Source: Oscillospiraceae bacterium (GTDB lineage Bacteria > Bacillota > Clostridia > Oscillospirales > Oscillospiraceae). From it: a stretch of DNA of 17,808 bases. A model generated the notes under the pieces. It did no database searches and was not told the origin of the DNA. It was given only the letters and a program-made list of their open reading frames with translations. Made by a program: the position numbers and the translations under genes. Within the stretch, counting starts at the first letter, position 1. Each line of letters opens with the position of its first letter. Of this stretch, positions 1 to 7,152 are shown one piece after another. The DNA is taken from assembly GCA_017458025.1 (NCBI GenBank), contig JAFTGG010000021.1:1-17808 (forward strand). The letters run 5' to 3'.

Positions 1-648
1 CCGCTGCCGCTGTGGACGCTGGCTGTCGCAGCGCCTCTGCTGTGCCTCGCCGCGTTTGGGCGGACGGGCCGCTTCGTGAAGCTGGCGCTGCTGTTTTTGC
101 TGCTTGCCTGCGCGCTCGGCGGCGGCGTGCTGCTGCTTGGGCGCGTGACCGGCGGCATGGAGCGGCTTGGACGCGCGATGGTCTACGCGGAGCTGCCGTG
201 GGGCGTGTTCTTTACGGCGTCGGGGCTTGCGTATTTGCTGCTGACGCTGATCTTTCGCGGCGGCGCGAAGCACGGCGCGGACGACTTTGCCGCCGCCTGC
301 ATCGAGTATGGCGGCAGACGCGCCGAGGTGCGGCTGTTTCGCGACACGGGCAACGCGCTGACCGATCCGCTGACCGGCGAGGGCGTGCCGGTGGTGGAAA
401 AAAGCGCGGTGAAAGTTTTATTTTCAGAAGGAAACGATCCGGAAACGGCGCATGGGTCTTTTACCGCGCTGCGCGTCGGCACGGTGGGCGGCGCGGCGGC
501 GCTGGACGCGTTCCGCTGCGACAAGCTGACCGTGGACGGGCGCGACCTCGGCGCGCGGCTCATTGCCGTATCGTCGGAGCCGCTGGGCAGCGGCGGGTAT
601 CAGGGGCTTTGGTTCAGCGACCGCGATGCGGCCGACGAACCGATTTGA
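1..648 (+). CDS. spoIIGA: SpoIIGA, sporulation sigma-E factor processing peptidase (3' part)
   Basis: Membrane-embedded aspartic protease that removes the pro-sequence of SigE in the mother cell after a forespore signal. The reading frame is open from the first base of the window, so the N-terminus is missing: 215 residues are visible against roughly 300 in the family. The first ~80 visible residues are very hydrophobic, with about three membrane segments. The soluble protease domain follows and carries the active-site DTGN (bases 343-354), then LTDP and a VPVVEK strand, as expected for SpoIIGA. An internal GTG at base 76 should not be taken as the start, because coding continues upstream through hydrophobic sequence. 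The next gene is sigE, which confirms the assignment. The gap to sigE (383 nt) is unusually long and holds a repeat element. Confidence 0.93.
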   Translation, partial: PLPLWTLAVAAPLLCLAAFGRTGRFVKLALLFLLLACALGGGVLLLGRVTGGMERLGRAMVYAELPWGVFFTASGLAYLLLTLIFRGGAKHGADDFAAACIEYGGRRAEVRLFRDTGNALTDPLTGEGVPVVEKSAVKVLFSEGNDPETAHGSFTALRVGTVGGAAALDAFRCDKLTVDGRDLGARLIAVSSEPLGSGGYQGLWFSDRDAADEPI

Positions 649-700
649 TCGCCATTTCGCCCGTCCCCTGCGGGGACAACCGGGAAAATGTGGCTGATAC

Positions 701-867
701 TAGGCCTTGTTTGAAAAATGGGCAACGTGACCAACGGCGAGGGATTTTTTTGCCAGACAAGGCCGATTTGACGCAGCAATACTTTGTGTATTGCAAGAAG
801 AAGTGCCGCGGTATGGCGGAAAAAGACCCGCCGTTTGGGCATGTCGGCATTTTTCAAACAAGGCCTA
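701..867 (+). repeat. 167-bp palindromic repeat element, family 1, copy A (MITE-like)
   Basis: Perfect 20-bp terminal inverted repeats bound this element: it starts TAGGCCTTGTTTGAAAAATG (701-720) and ends with the reverse complement (848-867). A smaller inverted repeat GCAATAC/GTATTGC sits near the centre (776-794). A second copy in opposite orientation lies at 6328-6494. Both copies are exactly 167 bp and I count about 12 mismatches between them (roughly 93% identity). The outermost TA on each side could be a target duplication of the kind made by IS630/Tc1-mariner transposases (inference). No open frame in it looks like a real gene. It lies between spoIIGA and sigE. Confidence 0.88.
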
Positions 868-876
868 AACACTGTT

Positions 877-972
877 AAAAAGCTTTAGCTTTTTATAGCG
901 CCGCAGGCGCGTCAGTGTTTGCATGAGACGGCGTGACGCGCTGAAAGCGCGGCGCGAGCGTGCGAAGCACGC
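877..972. repeat. Cluster of four small perfect hairpins between spoIIGA and sigE
   Basis: Directly after repeat copy A come four short stem-loops with tiny loops: AAAAAGC-TTTA-GCTTTTT (877-894), GCGCC-GCA-GGCGC (898-910), CGCGCT-GAA-AGCGCG (937-951) and GCGTGC-GAA-GCACGC (958-972). The first, ending in a T-run, resembles a weak intrinsic terminator. The function of the set is unknown. It may be remains of palindromic repeats or RNA structure in the spoIIG transcript. Confidence 0.6.
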
Positions 973-974
973 GC

Positions 975-1004
975 GATCTCAAATTAAAGTTTTAACTTGA
1001 GATC
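975..1004. promoter_or_regulatory. 30-bp palindrome just upstream of the sigE ribosome binding site
   Basis: GATCTCAAATTAAA (975-988) and TTTAACTTGAGATC (991-1004) form 14-bp arms with one mismatch around a 2-base centre. The palindrome ends about 9 bases before the sigE Shine-Dalgarno sequence. It could be a protein operator, or an RNA hairpin affecting sigE translation. No T-run follows, so it is not a standard terminator. Confidence 0.5.
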
Positions 1005-1012
1005 AGTATGAA

Positions 1013-1020
1013 AAGGAGGA
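1013..1020 (+). promoter_or_regulatory. Ribosome binding site that fixes the sigE start at 1032
   Basis: AAGGAGGA lies 11 bases before ATG 1032. The upstream in-frame ATG at 1008 lies before this sequence and would make the Shine-Dalgarno part of the coding region, so it is very probably not used. Confidence 0.8.
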
Positions 1021-1031
1021 CGCGGAGAACG

Positions 1032-1748
1032 ATGGGCTTAAAGGAGTTGTGGGGTAAGGTCTGGATGTTCCTCGTGCGGCAGGGGCTGCTGCCGCAGGAC
1101 AAGATATATTACATCAGCGGGAGCGATACGCTGCCGCCGCCGTTTACGCGGGAGGAGGAAGCGGAAAAGCTCGCGCGGCTCGACGCGGGCGACGCAGCGG
1201 TACGCCAGGAGCTCATCGAGCACAACCTGCGCCTCGTCGTTTACATCGCGCGGCGGTTTGAAAACACGGGCATCAACATCGAGGATCTCATCTCCATTGG
1301 CACGATCGGGCTCATCAAGGCGATCAATACCTATAAAAGCGACAAAAACATCAAGCTCGCGACCTACGCCTCGCGCTGCATCGAGAACGAAATCCTGATG
1401 CATCTGCGCAAGACCGCGAACCAGAAGTCTGAGGTCAGCTTCGACGAGCCGCTCAACACCGATTGGGACGGCAACGAGCTGCTGCTCTCCGATATCCTCG
1501 GCACGGAGGAGGATCTGGTGATGAAGCCCATCGAGGACGACGTGGACCGGACGCTGCTGCGCGACGCGATCGCGACGCTGGGCGAGCGCGAGCGGGAGAT
1601 CATCACGCTGCGTTTCGGACTCGACGGGCGCGACGAGCTGACGCAGAAGGAGGTCGCGGACAAAATGGGTATCTCGCAAAGCTACATCTCGCGCCTCGAA
1701 AAGCGCATCATTGTGCAGCTAAAAAAAGAAATCCTGCGTATGAGTTGA
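1032..1748 (+). CDS. sigE: RNA polymerase sporulation sigma factor SigE (pro-SigE)
   Basis: Mother-cell-specific sigma factor, first made as an inactive, membrane-associated precursor and activated by SpoIIGA cleavage. From ATG 1032 the product is 238 aa, matching the ~239 aa of Bacillus SigE. Residues 1-25 form the amphipathic pro-sequence, followed by the conserved processing region ([12 protein letters not shown]). Region 2 contains [16 protein letters not shown] and [36 protein letters not shown] stretch typical of SigE follows, and region 4 ends with the helix-turn-helix [14 protein letters not shown]. It follows spoIIGA as in other spore formers. The usual next gene sigG is absent; a YcxB-like gene and valS follow instead. 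Confidence 0.96.
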   Translation: MGLKELWGKVWMFLVRQGLLPQDKIYYISGSDTLPPPFTREEEAEKLARLDAGDAAVRQELIEHNLRLVVYIARRFENTGINIEDLISIGTIGLIKAINTYKSDKNIKLATYASRCIENEILMHLRKTANQKSEVSFDEPLNTDWDGNELLLSDILGTEEDLVMKPIEDDVDRTLLRDAIATLGEREREIITLRFGLDGRDELTQKEVADKMGISQSYISRLEKRIIVQLKKEILRMS

Positions 1749-1773
1749 TTCTATTCAAATTTTATGGTACAAT
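1745..1773 (+). promoter_or_regulatory. SigA-type promoter after sigE
   Basis: TTGATT (1745-1750), a 17-base spacer, then TACAAT (1768-1773). It overlaps the sigE stop codon and would start transcription near 1780, ahead of the YcxB-like gene and valS, giving these vegetative genes expression independent of the sporulation operon. Confidence 0.7.
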
Positions 1774-1826
1774 ACACGCTCCGGGTATATGCCAGGAGCA
1801 TTTTTGCATCATTGGAGAAATCAGCA

Positions 1827-2336
1827 ATGTTCACAATCGAGCAAGCCTACGACCTCGCGTCGCTGACGGCGCTGTGCCGCGCGGCGCGCAAGACGGTACA
1901 GAAGTGGAGAAACGTGATCCGCGCAGTCTGCTGGGTGATCTTCGCGCTCGGCATCGTGATCCTTGCGGCGTCGCTGCTGCTGGACGGTCGGGTGGAATTC
2001 GAGCTGCTGGCGGCGGCAGCGGTCTTGCTGCTGTTGCTCCTGTTCGAGGACAGGCTGAACGGGTGGATATCGCTCAAACGCATGATCCCCGGTACGGCGC
2101 GCTCGGTGACAGTGTTTGCCGGCGACGCCTATACGGTGACGACCGACGCGCTGGAAACGCGATATCAGTATGAGAACATCACGGCCCTTTGTGAGTCGGA
2201 ACGATACTTTTTCCTGTTTCTCGGCAAGAAGCACGGACAGATTTTCGACAAACAGGGCTTCCGACAGGGCGATCCCGACGCGTTCCGAGTATGGCTGGAG
2301 CAAAGGACGGGAAAAACATTTCAAACGATAAAATAA
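1827..2336 (+). CDS. YcxB-like membrane protein
   Basis: 169-aa protein of unknown function. ATG 1827 was chosen because GGAGAA lies a few bases upstream and the sequence before it is not protein-like; in-frame ATG 1764 lies inside the promoter. After a basic N-terminal ~30 residues ([14 protein letters not shown]) come two membrane segments, around residues 30-50 and 57-74. A cytoplasmic C-terminal domain resembles the YcxB-like domain: tyrosine-rich [20 protein letters not shown], then a [15 protein letters not shown] helix. Proteins of this type are common in Firmicutes and are not biochemically characterised. It lies 25 bases upstream of valS and probably shares its transcript. Confidence 0.75.
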   Translation: MFTIEQAYDLASLTALCRAARKTVQKWRNVIRAVCWVIFALGIVILAASLLLDGRVEFELLAAAAVLLLLLLFEDRLNGWISLKRMIPGTARSVTVFAGDAYTVTTDALETRYQYENITALCESERYFFLFLGKKHGQIFDKQGFRQGDPDAFRVWLEQRTGKTFQTIK

Positions 2337-2361
2337 TCATTTCACATACAAGGAGACAACC

Positions 2362-5007
2362 ATGAAAGAACTACCCAAGGTCTACGAGCCCCAGCAGGTC
2401 GAGGGGCGCATCTATAAAATGTGGGAGGACAACAACTGCTTTCGCGCCGAGGTCGACCCCAGCAAGAAGCCGTTCTCCATCGTCATGCCGCCGCCGAACG
2501 TCACCGGCCAGCTCCACATGGGCCACGCGATGGACGCGACGCTGCAGGATATCCTGACCCGCTTCAAGCGCATGCAGGGCTACAGCGCGCTGTGGCTCCC
2601 CGGCACCGACCACGCGGGCATCGCGACGCAGATCAAGGTCGAGGAGGACCTGCGCGTCAACGAGGGCAAGACCCGCTACGACCTCGGCCGCGAGAAGTTC
2701 CTTCAGCGCGTCTGGGAGTGGAAGGAGAAGTACGGCAACCGCATCGTCGAGCAGCAGAAGAAGATGGGCTCGTCGTGCGATTGGTCGCGCCAGCGCTTTA
2801 CGATGGACGAGGGCTGCTCCAAGGCGGTGCGCGAGACGTTCTGCGAGCTCTACGACAAGGGCCTTATCTACAAGGGCAGCCGCATCATCAATTGGTGCCC
2901 GCACTGCCTCACCGCGCTGAGTGACGCGGAGGTCGAGTATGTAGACAAGCCCGGACACCTGTGGTATATCCGCTACCCGCTCGCGGACGGCAGCGGCGAC
3001 ATCGTCGTCGCGACGACGCGCCCCGAAACCATGCTGGGCGATTCGGGCGTAGCGGTCAACCCCGAGGATGAGAAGTTCAAGCACCTCATCGGCAAGACCT
3101 GTATTCTGCCGCTTGTGAACCGCGAGATCCCCATCGTGGGCGACGAATACTGCGAGATCGGCTTCGGCACGGGCGCGGTGAAGATGACGCCCGCCCACGA
3201 CCCCAACGACTTTGAGGTGGGCCTTCGCCACAACTTAGAGGTGATCCGCGTCATCGCGGACAACGGTACCATCAACGAGAACGGCGGCAAATACGAGGGC
3301 ATGGACCGCTACGAGTGCCGCAAGCAGATCGTCGCCGATCTCGACGCACAGGGCTACCTCGTCAAGACCGAGGACTACAGCCACAATGTCGGCACCTGTT
3401 ACCGCTGCCACAACGACGTGGAGCCGCTGATCTCCGCGCAGTGGTTCGTCAAGATGGAGCCGCTCGCCAAGGAGGCGCTGCGCGTCGTCAACGACGGCAC
3501 GATCAGGTTCGTGCCGGAGCGCTTTGCCAAGACCTACACCAATTGGATGGAGAACTGCCACGATTGGTGCATCTCCCGCCAGCTCTGGTGGGGCCATCAG
3601 ATCCCCGCGTGGTACTGCGACGAGTGCGGCCACATCAACGTGAGCCGCGAGGACCCCGCAAAGTGCGAGAAGTGCGGCTGCGAGAAGCTGACGCGCGAGG
3701 AGGACGTGCTCGACACATGGTTCTCCTCCGCGCTCTGGCCGTTCTCCACGATGGGCTGGCCCGACAAGGACGCCGCCGACCTCAAGTATTGGTATCCGAC
3801 CTCCGTCATGGTCACGGGCTACGACATCATCTTCTTCTGGGTCGCGCGCATGATCTTCTCCGGCATGGAGCAGATGAAGAAGGAGCCGTTCAAAACCGTG
3901 TTTATCCACGGCCTCGTGCGCGACGACAAGGGCCGCAAGATGTCCAAGTCGCTCGGCAACGGCATCGACCCGCTGGAGATGGCGGAGAAGTACGGCGCGG
4001 ACGCGCTGCGCTTCAACCTCATCACCGGCAACAGCCCCGGCAACGACATGCGCTTTTACGTCGAGAAGTGCGAGGCGATGCGCAACTTCGCGAATAAGAT
4101 ATGGAACGCGAGCCGCTTTGTTATGATGAACCTCACCATCGACAAGGTGGAGCTGCCGGAAAAGCTTGAGCTGGAGGACAAGTGGATCTTGTCCAAGCTC
4201 AACACGCTGATCCGCGAAGTCACCGACAACATGGACGCCTTCGAGCTGGGCGTGGCGTCGGCGAAGGTCTACGACTTCATCTGGGACGACTACTGCGATT
4301 GGTATATCGAGTTGACGAAGGCGCGCCTGAACGGCGAGGACGAGCAGGCGAAACGGAACGCGCAGAACGTGCTGTGCCATGTGCTGATCGAGACGCTCAA
4401 GCTGCTCCACCCGTTCATGCCGTTTATCACCGAGGAAATCTGGCAGGCTCTGCCGCACGGCGAGCGCGACGAGGGCGCGAAGTTCCTGATGCTCACGAAG
4501 TGGCCGGAGGCGAGCGACGCGTTCTCGTTCCCCGCGGAAGAAGCGGCGATGGGCAACGTCATCGAGGCGATCACCGCGATCCGCGCGCGCCGAAGCGAGA
4601 TGAACGTCGCGCCGTCGAAGAAGGTGCGCTACACTGTCGCGACCGCGCATGAGGACGCGTTCCGCGCGGGTATCCCGTTCTTCCGGCGGCTCGCGTCGGC
4701 GAGCGACGTGGCGATCACGCCCGCGGACGCTCCGACGGCGGACGGCACGGTCGAGGTCGTGACCCATGCCTGTCGCGTGCTGATGCCGCTGGCGGAGCTG
4801 GTTGACTTTGAAAAGGAACTCGCCCGTATCGCCAAGGAAAAGGCGAACGCCGAGAAGCAGCTCGCGGGCATCGAGGGCAAGCTCGCGAACGAGAATTTTG
4901 TGAGTAAGGCGCCGGAGGCGGTCGTCAACGCCGAGCGCGAAAAAGCGGCGAAGCTGAAAGCGCTCCTTGAAAAGCTGGACGCCTCCGCGAAAGCGATGCA
5001 AAAATAA
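2362..5007 (+). CDS. valS: Valyl-tRNA synthetase
   Basis: Cytoplasmic class I aminoacyl-tRNA synthetase charging tRNA-Val. At 881 aa it has the length of bacterial Val[15 protein letters not shown] at residues ~43-56 is the HIGH signature, and [11 protein letters not shown] has KMSKS at residues 526-530. Between them lie the editing domain ([17 protein letters not shown]) and a four-cysteine zinc-ribbon-like insert (CDECGH...CEKCGC). A DALRF-led anticodon-binding helical domain follows, and the last ~65 residues form the Lys/Glu/Ala-rich coiled-coil arm of ValS. An AAGGAGA ribosome site precedes ATG 2362. Only 25 bases separate it from the upstream gene and ~80 from a promoter, leaving no room for a T-box leader, although valS is often T-box controlled in Firmicutes. 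Confidence 0.98.
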   Translation: MKELPKVYEPQQVEGRIYKMWEDNNCFRAEVDPSKKPFSIVMPPPNVTGQLHMGHAMDATLQDILTRFKRMQGYSALWLPGTDHAGIATQIKVEEDLRVNEGKTRYDLGREKFLQRVWEWKEKYGNRIVEQQKKMGSSCDWSRQRFTMDEGCSKAVRETFCELYDKGLIYKGSRIINWCPHCLTALSDAEVEYVDKPGHLWYIRYPLADGSGDIVVATTRPETMLGDSGVAVNPEDEKFKHLIGKTCILPLVNREIPIVGDEYCEIGFGTGAVKMTPAHDPNDFEVGLRHNLEVIRVIADNGTINENGGKYEGMDRYECRKQIVADLDAQGYLVKTEDYSHNVGTCYRCHNDVEPLISAQWFVKMEPLAKEALRVVNDGTIRFVPERFAKTYTNWMENCHDWCISRQLWWGHQIPAWYCDECGHINVSREDPAKCEKCGCEKLTREEDVLDTWFSSALWPFSTMGWPDKDAADLKYWYPTSVMVTGYDIIFFWVARMIFSGMEQMKKEPFKTVFIHGLVRDDKGRKMSKSLGNGIDPLEMAEKYGADALRFNLITGNSPGNDMRFYVEKCEAMRNFANKIWNASRFVMMNLTIDKVELPEKLELEDKWILSKLNTLIREVTDNMDAFELGVASAKVYDFIWDDYCDWYIELTKARLNGEDEQAKRNAQNVLCHVLIETLKLLHPFMPFITEEIWQALPHGERDEGAKFLMLTKWPEASDAFSFPAEEAAMGNVIEAITAIRARRSEMNVAPSKKVRYTVATAHEDAFRAGIPFFRRLASASDVAITPADAPTADGTVEVVTHACRVLMPLAELVDFEKELARIAKEKANAEKQLAGIEGKLANENFVSKAPEAVVNAEREKAAKLKALLEKLDASAKAMQK

Positions 5008-5008
5008 G

Positions 5009-5169
5009 GACAATACCGCGTAATTCTGGCGCGCAGATTGTGCCGCCGGAAATTTCGGCAGATGGCACAAAATTCCGTAGGTCATGCCGGCGCATGGTCA
5101 AGGAATTTTGGGGCTTATGACGAACATTTGTGCAAGCAAGATGTGTGTCATGAATTGTGCGGTATTGCC
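5009..5169 (+). repeat. ~160-bp palindromic repeat element, family 2, copy C
   Basis: Bounded by imperfect 18-bp inverted ends (GACAATACCGCGTAATTC at 5009-5026 and the complement of GGCAATACCGCACAATTC at 5152-5169; 15 of 18 match). It contains an internal palindrome around GCCGGAAATTTCGGC. A related copy in opposite orientation lies at 6951-7110, sharing an exact 23-base core (CATCTGCCGAAATTT and the following CCGGCGGC, read on the minus strand here). Overall similarity is about three quarters by eye. It begins two bases after the valS stop and ends just before the ribosome site of the next gene. Confidence 0.75.
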
Positions 5170-5195
5170 TAAGGATAAAAGAGGAGGATTTCGCG

Positions 5196-6218
5196 ATGAA
5201 ACGCATGCAACTCGGCGCCACCGGCATCGAGATCGAGAAGAACGGCTTCGGCTGTTTGCCGATTCAGCGCATCTCCAAAGAGGACGCGGCGCGTTTGCTC
5301 CGCAAAGCCTATGACGGCGGCATGAACTACTTCGACACCGCCCGCGCCAATTCCGACAGCGAGGAGAAAGTCGGCTACGCGTTCGCCGGCATGCGCGACA
5401 AGATCGTCATCGCCACCAATTCCGGCGCTCAGGACGCGGCTGGCATGCGCCGCGATCTCGAAACGAGCCTTCGCACGCTGCAAACCGACTACATCGACGT
5501 CTACCAGTTCCACAACCCGCCGTTCTGCCCGAAGCCGGACGGCGCGGACGGACTGTACGAGGAGGCGCTCAAGGCAAAGGCGGAGGGAAAGATCCGCCAT
5601 ATCTCCATTACGAATCACCGCCTCGCCGTGGCGCAGGAGGCGATCGACTCCGGACTCTACGCGACGCTGCAGTTTCCGTTCAGCTATCTCTCCGGCGAGC
5701 AGGAACAGAAGCTCATTGACGGCTGCCGCGAAAAGGGCATGGGCTTTATCGCCATGAAGGGCATGGCGGGCGGCCTGATCCGCGACGGCTACGCCGCGGC
5801 GGCGTTCATGGAGACGCAGGATATCGTCGTGCCCATCTGGGGCGTGCAGCACGAGTGGGAGCTGGATCAATTCCTCGACTGCGTCAAAAACGGCGCGGCG
5901 CTGACGGACGAGCGCAAAGCGACCATCGAAAAGGACCGCGCCGAGCTCTGCGGCGAGTTCTGCCGCGGCTGCGGTTACTGCATGCCATGTCCGATGGGGA
6001 TCGAGATCAACAACTGCGCGCGCATGTCGCTGATGCTGCGCCGTGCGCCGGCGAAGGCATGGCTGACGGAGGCGTGGCAGGAGAAGATGAAGAAGATCGA
6101 GACCTGCCTGCACTGCAACTCCTGCGCGTCGAAGTGCCCCTACGGGCTCGACACGCCGAAGTTGCTGCGGGAAAACTATGACGACTATTGGAAGGTCCTC
6201 GCGGCGAGCGAGGGCTGA
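5196..6218 (+). CDS. Aldo/keto reductase-ferredoxin fusion protein, catalytic tetrad degenerate
   Basis: 340-aa two-domain protein. Residues 1-~235 are an aldo/keto reductase TIM barrel (MQLGATGIEIEKNGFG start, NYFDTARA, LRTLQTDYIDVYQFHNPP, GKIRHISITNH, GFIAMKGMAGG). Residues ~250-320 carry two cysteine clusters, C256/C259/C262/C265 and C304/C307/C310/C314, of the 4Fe-4S ferredoxin type seen in anaerobe members of this group. Of the usual Asp-Tyr-Lys-His tetrad, Asp47 and His106 are present. The Tyr position (five after the Asp) is Asn52, and the Lys position in the IATK motif is Asn75. Normal hydride transfer to a carbonyl is therefore doubtful. ATG 5196 follows a strong GAGGAGG (5181-5187). 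A GTG at 5157 lies in repeat C and is not the start. The physiological substrate is unknown. Confidence 0.88.
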   Translation: MKRMQLGATGIEIEKNGFGCLPIQRISKEDAARLLRKAYDGGMNYFDTARANSDSEEKVGYAFAGMRDKIVIATNSGAQDAAGMRRDLETSLRTLQTDYIDVYQFHNPPFCPKPDGADGLYEEALKAKAEGKIRHISITNHRLAVAQEAIDSGLYATLQFPFSYLSGEQEQKLIDGCREKGMGFIAMKGMAGGLIRDGYAAAAFMETQDIVVPIWGVQHEWELDQFLDCVKNGAALTDERKATIEKDRAELCGEFCRGCGYCMPCPMGIEINNCARMSLMLRRAPAKAWLTEAWQEKMKKIETCLHCNSCASKCPYGLDTPKLLRENYDDYWKVLAASEG

Positions 6219-6236
6219 GCGCAAATAATAACGAGC

Positions 6237-6272
6237 GTCCCGCGTGTTTCGACAGGATCGGACACGCGGGAC
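6237..6272. repeat. Perfect 11-bp inverted repeat after the aldo/keto reductase
   Basis: GTCCCGCGTGT (6237-6247) and ACACGCGGGAC (6262-6272) are perfectly complementary around a 14-base loop. No T-run follows, so on its own it is not an intrinsic terminator. It precedes the true terminator by 12 bases and may help stop transcription or act as a binding site. Confidence 0.5.
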
Positions 6273-6283
6273 AAACTATAATC

Positions 6284-6313
6284 ATTCCGTACCGATGGGT
6301 ACGGAATATTTTT
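6284..6313 (+). terminator. Intrinsic terminator of the aldo/keto reductase gene
   Basis: ATTCCGTACC-GATG-GGTACGGAAT gives a perfect 10-bp stem with a 4-base loop, followed by ATTTTT. It closes the aldo/keto reductase transcript before the spoIIA locus. Confidence 0.85.
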
Positions 6314-6327
6314 ATGCCGATTGAGAC

Positions 6328-6494
6328 TAGGCCCTGTTTGAAAAATGCCGGCATGCCAAAACGGCGGGCCTTTTTCCGCCATACTGCGGCAATTTTTCTT
6401 GCAATACACAAAGTATTGCTGCGTCAAATCGGCCTTGTCTGGCGAAAAAATCTCGCGCCATTGGCCACGTTGCCCATTTTTCAAACAAGGCCTA
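6328..6494 (-). repeat. 167-bp palindromic repeat element, family 1, copy B (inverted)
   Basis: Same length as copy A at 701-867 and the reverse complement of it, with about 12 differences. The ends are TAGGCCCTGTTTGAAAAATG (6328-6347) and the complement of TAGGCCTTGTTTGAAAAATG (6475-6494), one mismatch in 20. The central CAATAC/GTATTG hairpin is retained. It lies between the preceding terminator and spoIIAA, where the spoIIA promoter would be expected. Confidence 0.88.
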
Positions 6495-6506
6495 GTATAA
6501 GACGCG

Positions 6507-6582
6507 TTTTGCGCCATCGGCGCAAAAATGGCAGCGCGGGTCACCGCGATGCCTCGCTGATAAAATGGAAGCATTTTATCAG
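6507..6582. repeat. Small-hairpin leader upstream of spoIIAA
   Basis: Two perfect stem-loops follow repeat B: TTTTGCGCC-ATC-GGCGCAAAA (6507-6527) and CTGATAAAATG-GAAG-CATTTTATCAG (6557-6582, 11-bp stem). A weaker CGCGG-GTCA-CCGCG lies between them. The region from 6219 to 6611 contains no gene: only the terminator, repeat B and these hairpins. I could not recognise a SigH promoter for the spoIIA operon here. Confidence 0.6.
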
Positions 6583-6611
6583 AAAATCGTATGACAAGAG
6601 AGGAACGCACG

Positions 6612-6920
6612 ATGGAAGTACAGACAAAAACCATAGACTGTACGCTGACCGTCAGCTTCCGCGGCGAGTTGGACCACCACGCCGCGCGGGAGACCGTGAC
6701 GGCGCTTGAGCGCGCGGTGGACGCGGCGCTGCCGATGCATCTGACGCTCGACTTCGGCGGCGTGACATTCATGGACAGCTCCGGCATCGCGGTGGTCATG
6801 CGCGCATTCCGGCGCATGAGCGCGCTCGGCGGCAGGCTGGAGCTGATCAACGTGCCGGCGCAGGCAAAAAAGGTATTCGACGCGGCGGGCATCACTGCCC
6901 GCGTACCGATGGGGACATAG
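6612..6920 (+). CDS. spoIIAA: Anti-sigma F factor antagonist SpoIIAA
   Basis: Small cytoplasmic STAS-domain protein (102 aa) that in its unphosphorylated form binds SpoIIAB-ADP and frees SigF in the forespore. The N-terminal strand has GELDHHAA (residues 18-25), as in Bacillus SpoIIAA. FMDSSGIAVVMRAF carries the phospho-acceptor Ser56, equivalent to Ser58 of Bacillus, after Asp55. A GGRLELINVPAQAKKVFDAAGI segment completes the fold. ATG 6612 is preferred over in-frame ATG 6591 because GAGAGGA (6598-6604) lies seven bases before it. It heads the spoIIA operon, but a repeat element and a hairpin separate it from spoIIAB. Confidence 0.96.
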   Translation: MEVQTKTIDCTLTVSFRGELDHHAARETVTALERAVDAALPMHLTLDFGGVTFMDSSGIAVVMRAFRRMSALGGRLELINVPAQAKKVFDAAGITARVPMGT

Positions 6921-6950
6921 GGCGTTCCCGCCAGGACAAGAAGAATATAC

Positions 6951-7110
6951 GGCAGCATCGCACAATTCGACGCGCGTATCTTGCTTGCAGAAATTTTCGT
7001 CATATATTCAAAAATGCCTTGCCGTGCGTCAGCATGCCCTGCGAAATTTTATGTCATCTGCCGAAATTTCCGGCGGCGCAATTTGCACGCGCGAATTATG
7101 CGGCGTTGTC
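6951..7110 (-). repeat. ~160-bp palindromic repeat element, family 2, copy D (inverted)
   Basis: Homologous to the reverse complement of copy C (5009-5169), with the strongest identity in the CATCTGCCGAAATTT core and in the ATCTTGCTTGCA and TTCGTCATA stretches. The ends are GGCAGCATCGCACAATTC (6951-6968) and the complement of GACAACGCCGCATAATTC (7093-7110). It sits inside the spoIIA operon between spoIIAA and spoIIAB, genes normally adjacent. Confidence 0.75.
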
Positions 7111-7116
7111 ATAAAA

Positions 7117-7152
7117 CGCTATTGCGCAGCCGCGCGCCGCCGCGCAATAGCG
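7117..7152 (+). terminator. Possible terminator or attenuator hairpin between spoIIAA and spoIIAB
   Basis: CGCTATTGCGC (7117-7127) and GCGCAATAGCG (7142-7152) make a perfect 11-bp stem with a very GC-rich 14-base loop, followed by CTATTTT. The T-tract is short and interrupted, so termination would be partial at best. It begins seven bases after repeat D and ends about 20 bases before the spoIIAB ribosome site. Confidence 0.45.

Noticed and set aside
12..878. 288-codon plus-strand frame over spoIIGA and repeat A
   Set aside because: It is Arg/Gly-rich out-of-frame reading of spoIIGA continued into the repeat element; the spoIIGA frame has the protease motif.
3235..5085. Long open frame of 616 codons on the minus strand opposite valS
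   Set aside because: It mirrors the valS codons in a G+C-rich gene, is rich in Arg/Val/Leu/His/Asp without any domain, and runs against an unmistakable ValS.
5157..5195. Earlier GTG start for the aldo/keto reductase
   Set aside because: It lies inside repeat C; the strong GAGGAGG ribosome site is placed for ATG 5196, where family similarity begins.
6298..6307. SigH-type -10 (GAAT) upstream of spoIIAA
   Set aside because: ACGGAAT is part of the terminator stem and there is no AGGA-type -35 at the right distance, so it is not reported as a promoter.
6185..7003. 272-codon minus-strand frame through repeat B and spoIIAA
   Set aside because: Antisense to spoIIAA and crosses a terminator and palindromic repeats; no family signature or ribosome site.
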